Shown: positions 1 through 7,513 of the stretch, piece after piece
How positions within the stretch are numbered: position 1 is the first letter of the stretch
Layout: every line of letters begins with the position of its first letter
DNA from: Hyphomonas beringensis
GTDB lineage: Bacteria > Pseudomonadota > Alphaproteobacteria > Caulobacterales > Hyphomonadaceae
Direction: 5' to 3'
Length of the DNA stretch: 49,729 bases
Assembly: GCF_000682755.1 (NCBI RefSeq)
Contig: NZ_AWFF01000038.1
Coordinates: 1 to 49,729, forward strand
Notes under the pieces: generated by a model
The model's database searches: none
Seen by the model: only the letters and a program-made list of their open reading frames with translations
Told to the model about the DNA's origin: nothing
Made by a program: the position numbers and the translations under genes

Positions 1-75
1 ATCCGGGACCCAGTTCAGACTTGCGCCTCCGTGTCTGGTTCCCGGATAAACGCTGTCGCGTTTTCCGGGATGACA
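1..75. repeat. Two-hairpin intergenic repeat element
   Basis: Two adjacent inverted repeats are visible. The first has arms ATCCGGGA (1-8) and TCCCGGAT (40-47), with inner CAGAC/GTCTG pairing at 16-20 and 33-37. The second has arms at 41-53 and 58-69 (CCCGGATAAACGC against GCGTTTTCCGGG) around a TGTC loop. The sequence resembles the CCGGGA-type intergenic repeats scattered through many alphaproteobacterial genomes. It may continue to the left of the window. No second copy was seen in this window, so its repetitive nature is inference. Confidence 0.5.
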
Positions 76-96
76 GAGGGGGCAGCCGCAAAATGC

Positions 97-126
97 AAAA
101 CGGGCCAGACTGGGCTGGCCCGTTTT
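97..126 (-). terminator. Rho-independent terminator, possibly bidirectional
   Basis: Perfect 8-bp stem CGGGCCAG (101-108) and CTGGCCCG (115-122) with a 6-nt loop. It has TTTT at 123-126 on the plus side and AAAA at 97-100, which reads as TTTT on the minus strand. It lies about 27 bp after the stop of the small minus-strand gene ending at 153 and probably terminates it. Confidence 0.75.
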
Positions 127-152
127 GGGGGTGCTCTTTTGTAAGCGCCGGA

Positions 153-350
153 TCAGCGAGCGCGGGCGCGCGTGCGTTGCTTGTTCGGCACGCTGGTCAC
201 GCGGTTGGCCACGGCCGGGATCAGCCTGGGGCTGGTCGTATTGGTATGGTGGCCGAGATACTGGCGCAGCAGATTACGTGCGACATACCCCGCGCCAGCA
301 GTGGCGAGCGCTGAGCCTGTAAAGATAACGGCTTTTTTCCAAAGTTGCAT
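153..350 (-). CDS. Small single-pass membrane protein (hypothetical)
   Basis: A 65-residue protein that I do not recognise. Residues about 8-25 are a hydrophobic, Ala/Gly-rich helix, preceded by a short KK-containing N-terminus and followed by a basic tail rich in Arg (RTRARAR at the end). It would sit in the inner membrane with the tail in the cytoplasm if the positive-inside rule holds. A good ribosome site (AGGAGA on the minus strand) lies 8 nt before the ATG. It shares its layout (basic start, Ala/Gly helix, GRRYLRK- or ARNLLRQYL-like segment, polar tail) with the 72-residue protein at 508-726, so the two look like paralogues. Each has its own terminator. Coding status is supported by the RBS and terminator but not by a known family. 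Confidence 0.6.
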   Translation of the reverse strand: MQLWKKAVIFTGSALATAGAGYVARNLLRQYLGHHTNTTSPRLIPAVANRVTSVPNKQRTRARAR

Positions 351-457
351 GGCGGAGGTCTCCTGTCTGTGTTCGTGTCTGAAGTGTAAACGGGCACGCG
401 GCGAAGGGGTTCCGGCGTGGTGGGCTTATATTCCGTATTCCCTCCGTATTCCGCACG

Positions 458-486
458 AAAAAGGGCCGCACGAGGGCGGCCCTGAT
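458..486 (-). terminator. Rho-independent terminator
   Basis: Read on the minus strand, an 8-bp stem AGGGCCGC/GCGGCCCT (plus coordinates 462-469 and 476-483) is followed by five T residues (A run at 458-462 on the plus strand). It lies about 22 bp after the stop of the small gene at 508-726. Confidence 0.75.
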
Positions 487-507
487 TTCGCGTGGGACAC
501 TGATCTA

Positions 508-726
508 TCAGTGCGCCGTCATCTGCTCAGACTGAGCGTTTGATGGCTTCGGCGATTGGCGCGGCGTGGCCTGGATGCCGGATTTTCCGTTCAGGCGGGC
601 CGTGGTGTCGGTGTTTTCCGCGCGGCGCTTGCGCAAATATCTGCGGCCATATTTCTGGCCTGCGAATGCAGCGCCTGCTGCGGACACGAGACCGGCAGCA
701 AGGAATAGCTTGTTCTGGCGTTTCAT
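508..726 (-). CDS. Small single-pass membrane protein (hypothetical), paralogue-like
   Basis: A 72-residue protein of unknown function. It begins MKRQNK, then has one hydrophobic Ala/Gly-rich segment (residues about 7-23), then a strongly basic stretch (GRRYLRKRR, about 27-35) and a polar tail. AAAGGAG lies about 9 nt before the ATG. The organisation matches the protein at 153-350, which suggests an old duplication; the tails differ. It is a lone gene with its own terminator. A role at the inner membrane is inference from the helix only. Confidence 0.6.
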   Translation of the reverse strand: MKRQNKLFLAAGLVSAAGAAFAGQKYGRRYLRKRRAENTDTTARLNGKSGIQATPRQSPKPSNAQSEQMTAH

Positions 727-876
727 GAGTCTTGCTCCTTTCGTTCTCTTCGTTTGCCGGGGCCTCTTGCCCTCGGGTATCGCACAATCAATGCATGGGC
801 CGGGGCAGATGTTCCGTTACACCCGTGTAAGGCGCTTTTGCTTTTCTTCTGGCGCCGGGGCGGCTAAAGCCGGGGC

Positions 877-1638
877 ATGAGCCTGAAAACCCGCATCATC
901 CCCTGCCTCGACGTGAAAGACGGACGCACCGTGAAGGGCGTCAACTTTGTTGGCCTGAAGGATGCCGGCGACCCGGTGGCGCTGGCCAAAGCCTATGACG
1001 CCCAGGGCGCCGACGAATTGTGCTTCCTGGACATTACCGCCAGCCATGAAGGGCGCGGCACGCTGATGGACATTGTCTCTGCCACGGCCGAGCAATGCTT
1101 CATGCCGCTGACCGTGGGCGGCGGGGTGCGCAGCGCGGAAGACCTGGTCGCCCTGCTACGCGCCGGGGCGGACAAGGTGGCGATCAATTCCGCCGCGGTG
1201 GCCGATCCGGACGTGATCAGCCGCTGCGCCGCAAAGGCCGGGGCGCAGGCCGTGGTCGTCGCGATCGATGCGCGCCGCGTGGGCGATCACTGGGAGATCT
1301 TCACCCATGGCGGGCGCAAGGAAACCGGCATCAATGCCGTGGAGTTCGCGCGCCTGGCCGAGCAGAAGGGCGCCGGCGAAATCCTGCTGACCAGTATGGA
1401 CAAGGATGGCACGAAATCCGGCTATGACATCCCGCTGCTGAAAGCGGTGACGGGTGCGGTGAATGTGCCGGTGGTGGCAAGTGGCGGCGCCGGCAGCGTG
1501 GATGACATGCCGGCCGCTGTGCTGGAAGGCGGGGCGACGGCTGTGCTCGCCGCCTCGATCTTCCATTTCGGCGAAGCGACGGTATCCGATGCGCGCCAGG
1601 CACTGTCTGATGCAGGGGCGCCGGTGCGGCCGCTTTAG
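877..1638 (+). CDS. hisF: Imidazole glycerol phosphate synthase subunit HisF
   Basis: Cyclase subunit of the HisH-HisF complex of histidine synthesis. It turns PRFAR plus ammonia into imidazole glycerol phosphate and AICAR. The 253 residues cover the whole (beta/alpha)8 barrel, the usual family length. The two catalytic aspartates are present: D12 in PCLDVKDGR and D131 in VVVAIDARR. The phosphate-binding turns TVGGGVR (79-85) and ASGGAG in the C-terminal half are intact. The other his genes expected beside it (hisH, hisA) are not in the window and may lie to the left or elsewhere; upstream are unrelated small genes. hisE lies 1.45 kb downstream, split off by two unrelated genes. Confidence 0.97.
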   Translation: MSLKTRIIPCLDVKDGRTVKGVNFVGLKDAGDPVALAKAYDAQGADELCFLDITASHEGRGTLMDIVSATAEQCFMPLTVGGGVRSAEDLVALLRAGADKVAINSAAVADPDVISRCAAKAGAQAVVVAIDARRVGDHWEIFTHGGRKETGINAVEFARLAEQKGAGEILLTSMDKDGTKSGYDIPLLKAVTGAVNVPVVASGGAGSVDDMPAAVLEGGATAVLAASIFHFGEATVSDARQALSDAGAPVRPL

Positions 1639-1734
1639 GCGCTACGCAGGGGGCCTCCGCGTCTCGAAAGCTTATGTGGCGCTGCGATCCTCGTTTGATA
1701 TGCTGAAAGCTGTAGCAGCAAGAGGAGCCCCGCC

Positions 1735-2148
1735 ATGAAAGGACAGTGTCTTTGCGGCGCCGTCAGCCTGACCGTTCCGGACGATGTGGATCATTCCGCC
1801 GTCGGCGTGTGCCATTGCAGCATGTGCCAGCGCTGGGGCGGCGGACCGTTCTTTGCGATTGAAGGCGGACAGGGCATCACGCTTGACGGGCGCGAGCATG
1901 TGACGGCGTTCCGCTCATCCGACTGGGCAGAGCGCGGCTTTTGCAGCAAATGCGGGACACATCTGTTCTACCGGCTGGTGGAGCAGGACAGCTATACGGT
2001 GCCGGCCGCCCTGTTCGACGCGCAGGACGGCATGGCCCTGGCCAGCCAGATCTTCATCGATGAAAAGCCCGCCTATTATGACCTCAGCAATGACACGCCG
2101 AAACTGACCGGCGCGCAGGTGTTCGCCGCGTTCAATCCGGAAGGCTGA
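1735..2148 (+). CDS. GFA-family (CENP-V/GFA) zinc-binding protein
   Basis: A 137-residue member of the GFA family, named after glutathione-dependent formaldehyde-activating enzyme. The family fold binds zinc through conserved cysteines, all present here: C5 and C7 (CLCG), C26, C28 and C31 (CHCSMC), and C70 and C73 (CSKCGTHLF). GAGGAG lies 8 nt before the ATG. Most family members have no proven substrate, and the formaldehyde activity of the type member is itself debated, so the function is left open. It is a single gene between hisF (97 bp upstream) and the convergent crotonase. Confidence 0.88.
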   Translation: MKGQCLCGAVSLTVPDDVDHSAVGVCHCSMCQRWGGGPFFAIEGGQGITLDGREHVTAFRSSDWAERGFCSKCGTHLFYRLVEQDSYTVPAALFDAQDGMALASQIFIDEKPAYYDLSNDTPKLTGAQVFAAFNPEG

Positions 2149-2165
2149 GGCCCGGCGATGGATGC

Positions 2166-2978
2166 CTAGTCGGTGAATTCCGGCTTGCGCTTTTGCATTT
2201 GGGACATCACGGCTTCCATCTGGTTTGGCGTGCGCATGATCCTGGCCTGTTCGTCGGATTCGGCCTGCAGCAGCTCCGCATCGGTCGCGTCCTGCATGAT
2301 GTTGAACAGGCGCTTTGAGGCCTTCATCGCATCCGGATTCTTCTGGGCGAATTGCCTGGCCAGCGCCATCGCGTCTTCATAGGGCGTGTCGGAGACATGG
2401 GTGGCGAAGCCCATTTCCTGTGCCTCGCGGCCACTGAATTCGCGGTTGGTGTAGGTCAGCTCCCGCAGCACATCATCGCGGACATTGCCGCGCCAGAGCG
2501 GGAAGCCCGCCATATCCGGCACGAGACCCCATTTCATTTCCATGATGGCGCAGCGCGTATCGGGATGGATGAAGCGAATGTCGGCGCCGGAGAGCACCTG
2601 AAAGCCACCGCCAAACGCAACGCCATGCGCCGCAGCGATCACGGGCGCGGGCACCTCACGCCAGCCCCAGGCGACATATTGCGCGCGATTGGCGATGCCA
2701 TTGGTGCGCGCGCCGAGACTGCGGGTCGGGTCCTTCGTGACTGCGTCATCATTGTCTTCATTTTTGCCAAGGCTGGACAGGTCCAGACCTGCGCAGAAGG
2801 CGCGGCCCTCGCCCGAGACGACGACGGCGCGCAGACCCTTCATGGTCTTCAACTGCTCGATCGCTTCAACGATGCCATTGAACATGGCGGTGTCGAGCGC
2901 ATTCATCTTGTCTGTGCGAATGAAGCGGACATCGGCAATGCCGTCATCCAGCATGGTGATGGAGACCCGGTCTTTCAT
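2166..2978 (-). CDS. Crotonase / enoyl-CoA hydratase-isomerase family protein
   Basis: A 270-residue crotonase-fold protein acting on an acyl-CoA. The oxyanion-hole segments are present: FCAGLDLS (61-68) and AHGVAFGGGFQ (117-127). Of the two glutamates used by true enoyl-CoA hydratases, the second is kept (E147 in MEMKWGL), but the first is replaced by Q127 (GGGFQ instead of the usual GGxEL). A further acid, D155 in VPDMAG, sits where dienoyl-CoA isomerases carry their catalytic aspartate. The reaction may therefore be isomerisation rather than hydration; that is inference from alignment by eye. It lies on the minus strand between GFA and hisE and has no beta-oxidation partner nearby. Confidence 0.88.
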   Translation of the reverse strand: MKDRVSITMLDDGIADVRFIRTDKMNALDTAMFNGIVEAIEQLKTMKGLRAVVVSGEGRAFCAGLDLSSLGKNEDNDDAVTKDPTRSLGARTNGIANRAQYVAWGWREVPAPVIAAAHGVAFGGGFQVLSGADIRFIHPDTRCAIMEMKWGLVPDMAGFPLWRGNVRDDVLRELTYTNREFSGREAQEMGFATHVSDTPYEDAMALARQFAQKNPDAMKASKRLFNIMQDATDAELLQAESDEQARIMRTPNQMEAVMSQMQKRKPEFTD

Positions 2979-3090
2979 GGCTCTTTTTCCTGATCCTGTA
3001 GCGTTCCTCTGTGCCTAAAGTGACTGCCGGGCAGGGAAGGTCAAGCGGTCAGACTTCCTCACGTCGCGTAAGTGCGCTATGGCGCGGGGC

Positions 3091-3438
3091 ATGACTGATC
3101 TTGGCTCTTCCGACCGCCTCGCTGCAGCGCTTGCGCATCTCGGCACAACTATCGACGCCCGGGCAAAAGAGGGCGATGCCTCCACCTCATGGACGGCAAA
3201 GCTGCTGGCCAAGGGGCCGGATGCCTGCGCCGAAAAGGTTCATGAGGAAGGCCAGGAACTGGCCGAGGCCGTGATGAAAGAGAGCGACGACCGCGTCGCC
3301 AGCGAAGCCGCAGATGTGCTGTACCATGCCTTTGTGGCCCTGCGCGCACGTGGCGTCAGCCTGAATGACGTCGCCGCCGCGCTGGAAAAACGCCAGGGCA
3401 TCAGCGGCATTGACGAAAAGGCGGGCCGGGCCGGTTAG
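3091..3438 (+). CDS. hisE: Phosphoribosyl-ATP pyrophosphatase HisE
   Basis: Second step of histidine synthesis, hydrolysing phosphoribosyl-ATP to phosphoribosyl-AMP. It belongs to the MazG-like all-alpha superfamily. The metal-binding acidic helix motifs are present: EKVHEEGQELAEA and then SEAADVLYH. Start choice is uncertain. The ATG at 3091 (MTDLGSSDRL) gives 115 residues, close to the usual family length; an in-frame ATG at 3079 would add four residues, and neither has a strong ribosome site. In many relatives hisE directly follows hisF; here GFA and a minus-strand crotonase lie between them, so hisE probably has its own promoter. Confidence 0.93.
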   Translation: MTDLGSSDRLAAALAHLGTTIDARAKEGDASTSWTAKLLAKGPDACAEKVHEEGQELAEAVMKESDDRVASEAADVLYHAFVALRARGVSLNDVAAALEKRQGISGIDEKAGRAG

Positions 3439-3491
3439 GCCTGCAGGCTGCAGCTTTCATCCTTTAACGTCACTCAGGATGAGGACCGCCG

Positions 3492-4226
3492 CTAAACGTC
3501 CTTCGGGGGTTTCAGGCGGCGTTTGGTCTGGTGGGTGTCGGCCTTGTCGCCGGTGGGTTTCTGGCCCTTCATATAGTGGCGCTGCCAGCGTTCCTTCATG
3601 GCGTTTTCCTCGCCGCTCTTGAGGCGGGTGTTGAAGTCTGCCCGGCTCTCGCTCCAGGCATTATATTCCTTCACCAATTCCTCATTCGAGCGCAGCAGCT
3701 TGCGTTCGGGCTGAACCTCTTCGAGCTTTTTGTGCTCCATCAGCGTGATGAAGGCGAAGGGCTCTCCCTTTTCGAAAATCACCTCGCCCGGCCTTGTCAT
3801 CTGCCAGTTCATCGTGAACGGGAAGGGCAGCCAGTCCGTCTCCACCAGGCCCGTCAGCGGATAGATGCCATCCTTTGGCCAGTTCGGCGCACCGGTGACC
3901 CAGACGCCCCAGCCCGGCGGCGTGCGGAACAGATGGCCGGTATGGAAGGTGACGATGCCGCGCATGAAGTGCGCATCGGCAAAGCTGGAAATCGCCTTTG
4001 GATCACCGCGCGTCAGCAACTGGATATCTTCATTCCGGGGGCCGCCATTCCATTTGATCTTGATATCCATCGGGCAGAGCAGTTCCCAGCCCGTGGAATT
4101 CGCCATGGTCAGCGGCAGGCAGCGATAGGGGTGGCGATCGGTAAAAGCATCCATCCAGTCGCGGTTGGAGCGGGCGGGCACCAGATCTGGCGCGACGTCG
4201 TAGATCTTGTAACAATCGAGATGCAT
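3492..4226 (-). CDS. DUF6065-like protein (function unknown)
   Basis: A 244-residue soluble protein without signal peptide or membrane segment. The N-terminal half reads like the DUF6065 group: a CYKIYD start, PARSNRDWMD (about 17-26), a CLPLTMANSTGW segment (about 36-47), KWNGG, then a Trp/Pro-rich middle (PPGWGVWVTGAPNWP). The last 60 residues are charged and Lys-rich (ending TKRRLKPPKDV). I know of no established function for this family, and naming it rests on remembered sequence character, not a search. It is divergent from the deacylase gene at 4285 and convergent with hisE. Confidence 0.75.
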   Translation of the reverse strand: MHLDCYKIYDVAPDLVPARSNRDWMDAFTDRHPYRCLPLTMANSTGWELLCPMDIKIKWNGGPRNEDIQLLTRGDPKAISSFADAHFMRGIVTFHTGHLFRTPPGWGVWVTGAPNWPKDGIYPLTGLVETDWLPFPFTMNWQMTRPGEVIFEKGEPFAFITLMEHKKLEEVQPERKLLRSNEELVKEYNAWSESRADFNTRLKSGEENAMKERWQRHYMKGQKPTGDKADTHQTKRRLKPPKDV

Positions 4227-4284
4227 GGAAGGCCTGTCTTAAGGGTGCTTGACGAGAGGCCCAAGTCTTGGCCCAAAGGCCCCC

Positions 4285-4782
4285 ATGACTGCAAGCCCTG
4301 ATGATCTTTTCGCCTATCTCGATGAATTGGGCATCGCCCATACGACGCACTGGCATGAGCCGACCTTTACCGTGGAGGAGGGCCGGGAGCTGAAAGCCAG
4401 CCTGCCGGGCGGGCATACGAAAAACCTGTTCCTGAAGGACAAGGACGGCGCAATCGTGCTGATCGCGGCGGAGGCGCATTCACAGCTGAAGCTGAACCAG
4501 CTGCACAAGCTGATCGGCACCAAACGCCTGTCTTTCGGCCCTGCGGAGCTGATGCAGGATCTGCTGGGTGTTCAGCCGGGGTCTGTGACGGCGTTTGCCT
4601 TGATGAATGACCGGGCGGGCCGCGTGCGCTTTCTGGTCGATGCCGCGCTGATGGAACATGAACCGGTCAATTTCCACCCGATGACCAATACAGGCACGAC
4701 CGCCATCAGCCGCGAAGATTTCCGCAAATTTGTGGAGGCAACGGGCCATGAATTCGAGTTGGTGGATTTTACCGACCTCTGA
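4285..4782 (+). CDS. YbaK/ProX-type aminoacyl-tRNA deacylase
   Basis: A 165-residue member of the INS/YbaK superfamily of free-standing editing domains, which hydrolyse mischarged tRNA in trans. The ProX (PrdX) branch removes Ala from tRNA(Pro). Family features seen are HTTHWHEPTFTVEEG near the start, the conserved HTKNLFLKDK segment (about 45-54), and the GSVTAFALMND stretch of the substrate pocket. The ATG at 4285 is preferred over an upstream TTG at 4249 because the family starts at about this point and AAAGG precedes it. It is divergent from the DUF6065-like gene. The exact tRNA substrate is inferred. Confidence 0.85.
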   Translation: MTASPDDLFAYLDELGIAHTTHWHEPTFTVEEGRELKASLPGGHTKNLFLKDKDGAIVLIAAEAHSQLKLNQLHKLIGTKRLSFGPAELMQDLLGVQPGSVTAFALMNDRAGRVRFLVDAALMEHEPVNFHPMTNTGTTAISREDFRKFVEATGHEFELVDFTDL

Positions 4783-4790
4783 GCGCCCCA

Positions 4791-4824
4791 AAAGAAAGGG
4801 CCGCCTTTCCCAAGACGGCCCTAT
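4791..4824 (-). terminator. Terminator between deacylase and TonB receptor
   Basis: Stem AGGGCCG (797-803 in the 4 kb range) and CGGCCCT (4816-4822). On the minus strand it is followed by CTTTCTTTT, so it best serves the TonB-dependent receptor gene that stops at 4848. The plus-strand side lacks a T run. Confidence 0.6.
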
Positions 4825-4847
4825 CCCCCACACAATCCCCGAGAGGA

Positions 4848-7358
4848 TTATTCGAATTTGTATTTGAACCGCACGCCTACGGCGCGCGGTGCGCCCACGA
4901 AGGTGTAATAGGTGCGGACATAAACCGGCCCACCGGCATCATCCGTCAGGGTCTGGTTGTACAGGCGGGTGCCGACGACCCCCGTCTCATAGTACTCGTC
5001 GAACAAATTGTTCACGAAGAAGGTCGCCTGCCAGTCTCCGGTATCATAGACTGCCGACACGTTCGCAACGCCATAGGAGTCGAGCGTCAGGCCATCACCA
5101 AGCGCACCGGTCCGGCTGAGCACATCCCCCTGCCACGTATACCCTGCATTGAAGGTGACTTCGGCGCCATTTTCCAACGGCATCAGGTAGCTTCCGAAGA
5201 CCGAGAACTGGTCTTCCGGCGAGCCCGGCAGACGGTCTCCGTCCTTCCCGTCAAGAAGTACGGTACTAAAGCCTGGAACTGAAATTGTACTGACAAGACC
5301 TGGCGCATCCGCCGTAAGCTTGGCTTCCGTATGGCTATAGCTGCCGCGCAGGGAGAACTGATCATTGACCATCCATCCCCCATTGAGCTCAAACCCCTTG
5401 GTTTCCGCCCCTTCGGCATTGACCGTGATCGGAAGGGACGCATTGATCGTGGCGGAGCTGAGCTGTGGATCTGTCCACTCAATATAGTAGGCAGCGCCAT
5501 TCAGCGTCACACGACCATCCATGAGCGTCGACTTGAAGCCCAGCTCATAGTTCGTGGTCGTATCCGGACCAAACTGGGTCTCGTCTCGGGTGGACACATC
5601 GCCCGCACCAGGCCCAAATTGTTGCCCAGGCTGCAACGCGCAGGCGCCCTGCTGGTTGTCGGTCGGGTCGTAAGCCGGACAAGCTGCGATACCGTTGGAA
5701 TTGCCGATACGATAGCCCTCACTCACGGTGAAATATCCAAGAATATCATCCGTGAAATCGTATGACGTATTGAACTTGAACAAGGTTCCGTCATCGGACT
5801 GACTGGTCCGTTCGGTGCCACCTGGACTTCCGGCGGCGAAATCGGACTTCAGGCTGTCTTCCATCGCGCTGATGCCGACCGTCTGGGTGTAATCCGGCCC
5901 GCTGTCAAAGAGAGGGAAATCCACATCGCTGTACGATTCCAGATCATACTCATAATAGCGGCCCCCAACCGTAACGCTCCATTTGTCGGTGATGTCGTAG
6001 CCGATCTCACCAAACAGGGCGGCTTCTTCCAGGCTGGAGTAGAACTGGGAATAATACTCCAGATCATCCGGGCGGTCGAACCCGACATAATCTGCATAGC
6101 CCGGCGTGTACTCTTCGGAATAGGAGATGACATCCGAATTGTTGTAGAATGCACCAATGATCCAGTTGAAGCGGCTCTCCGTTGTCGAGACAAGGCGAAC
6201 TTCCTGGTTGAAGGTCGTCGTTCGGCCTTTTTCATGCGTGTACGCCGTAAATGTCGGGAAGAGCTCATAGCTGTACTCCAGCGAGATCAGCAGATCTGTC
6301 TGGTCGCGCTGGCCGTCATCATCAAAGCGGGAATACCCGGTTGCAGAGGTCAGCTCTGCGAAGCCGAGATCGGCGCTGACTTCAAGCGCCAGAAGCTGGT
6401 TGGTGATCTCGTTCGGCTCCGGAACACGCTTTGCCAGTTCATACTCCCCGGTTTCCAGCGTGGACCGCGCGCTGGACCCCTGGCGGCCGTCAATATCGGA
6501 TTTCTGGTAGTAATAGGTCAGCGTTCCGTCGAGCCACGCGGTCGGTTCCCACCGCGCCGCGAGGCGCCCGGACAGCGTGCGCTCTCCATTGGCATCCGTA
6601 ATGGTGCGCAGATTGGCCGCAACATCGTCAGGATCGGTAAAGTCCGGGTCCGGATCGGAGACGCCGATCTCCTGGACAACATAGGGATAGTCGATGAAGC
6701 CGGAATCATCCTCATAGTCGATCGACCCGCGAATGGCGAAACTCTCCGTAATCGACTTGTTGAAAGTCAGGCCCGTCTCATAGCTGAGAGAAGCCGCCTC
6801 GGAATATTTGGAGATTTCAGAGCGCACTTCCAGCGTGTCGGCATCAAATTGCGGCTTGACCGGGATGTAGCGGATGGCGCCGCCAAGTGTGCCGGCACCG
6901 TAGAGCGTACCCTGCGGCCCGAGGAGAACCTCAACCCGTTCCAGATCATTCAGTTTGAGATCCACGAACAGCGGAATCTCACCGATATAGGTGGCAACCG
7001 TACCGCCGCCATCATTGTTGCCGTCACCGGACCCCAATCCGTCAGCGTTCAGGCCCCGAACGATAATCGGATTCCCCTGGCGACCCCCGCGGTCGACCAC
7101 ATTGATGCCCGGAATATAGGCAACAACATCCGATAATTCATCAAATCCCTGCTCTTCGAGCTGGTCGCCACCGAGCGCAGCAATATTCAACGGAATATCC
7201 TGCACGCTTTCGGCGCGGCGGGTGGCAGTAACGGTAATCGTCTGAGCACGTAGCTCAGTATCGGTATCTGTATCGGCGTCCTGCGCTGAAGCGCCGAGCG
7301 CGAGGCCGACAGACAGGACGGCAAGGCTCGCCTGCTGTAGCAAGGTTGATCTGAACAT
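4848..7358 (-). CDS. TonB-dependent outer-membrane receptor
   Basis: An 836-residue outer-membrane active transporter. The signal peptide is residues 1 to about 25 (hydrophobic core SLAVLSVGLALG, cleavage near ASAQ). A TonB-box-like segment (QTITVTATR) is followed by the plug domain (SVQDIPLNI, DVVAYIPGINV, PIIVRGLNADG) and then a long aromatic-rich beta barrel ending in RFKYKFE. The start at 7358 is chosen because GAGGAG lies 10 nt upstream on the minus strand; the longer reading frame to 7388 lacks this. It resembles the sphingomonad/Caulobacter-type receptors. The substrate cannot be read from the sequence. It is divergent from the TPR-sulfotransferase, and a trehalase lies further downstream, so a sugar is possible but unproven. 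Confidence 0.93.
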   Translation of the reverse strand: MFRSTLLQQASLAVLSVGLALGASAQDADTDTDTELRAQTITVTATRRAESVQDIPLNIAALGGDQLEEQGFDELSDVVAYIPGINVVDRGGRQGNPIIVRGLNADGLGSGDGNNDGGGTVATYIGEIPLFVDLKLNDLERVEVLLGPQGTLYGAGTLGGAIRYIPVKPQFDADTLEVRSEISKYSEAASLSYETGLTFNKSITESFAIRGSIDYEDDSGFIDYPYVVQEIGVSDPDPDFTDPDDVAANLRTITDANGERTLSGRLAARWEPTAWLDGTLTYYYQKSDIDGRQGSSARSTLETGEYELAKRVPEPNEITNQLLALEVSADLGFAELTSATGYSRFDDDGQRDQTDLLISLEYSYELFPTFTAYTHEKGRTTTFNQEVRLVSTTESRFNWIIGAFYNNSDVISYSEEYTPGYADYVGFDRPDDLEYYSQFYSSLEEAALFGEIGYDITDKWSVTVGGRYYEYDLESYSDVDFPLFDSGPDYTQTVGISAMEDSLKSDFAAGSPGGTERTSQSDDGTLFKFNTSYDFTDDILGYFTVSEGYRIGNSNGIAACPAYDPTDNQQGACALQPGQQFGPGAGDVSTRDETQFGPDTTTNYELGFKSTLMDGRVTLNGAAYYIEWTDPQLSSATINASLPITVNAEGAETKGFELNGGWMVNDQFSLRGSYSHTEAKLTADAPGLVSTISVPGFSTVLLDGKDGDRLPGSPEDQFSVFGSYLMPLENGAEVTFNAGYTWQGDVLSRTGALGDGLTLDSYGVANVSAVYDTGDWQATFFVNNLFDEYYETGVVGTRLYNQTLTDDAGGPVYVRTYYTFVGAPRAVGVRFKYKFE

Positions 7359-7513
7359 GTGGAAACTCTCCTCAAAAAAACACCTCACCGTCTGTCAGTA
7401 GGCGTGATGACCCTGTTTCACGCAAGCTGGCGACGTGCTGTAATGAGAATTTGGATCACTATCGGACGTTCTGGGTACGAATTTTGCGCCTCAGAAGCAG
7501 AAAAGGCATATTT

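Noticed and set aside
7414..7422. Half parS TGTTTCACG between the TonB receptor and sulfotransferase
   Set aside because: The second half is missing (CAAGCTGG follows), so ParB loading is not expected.
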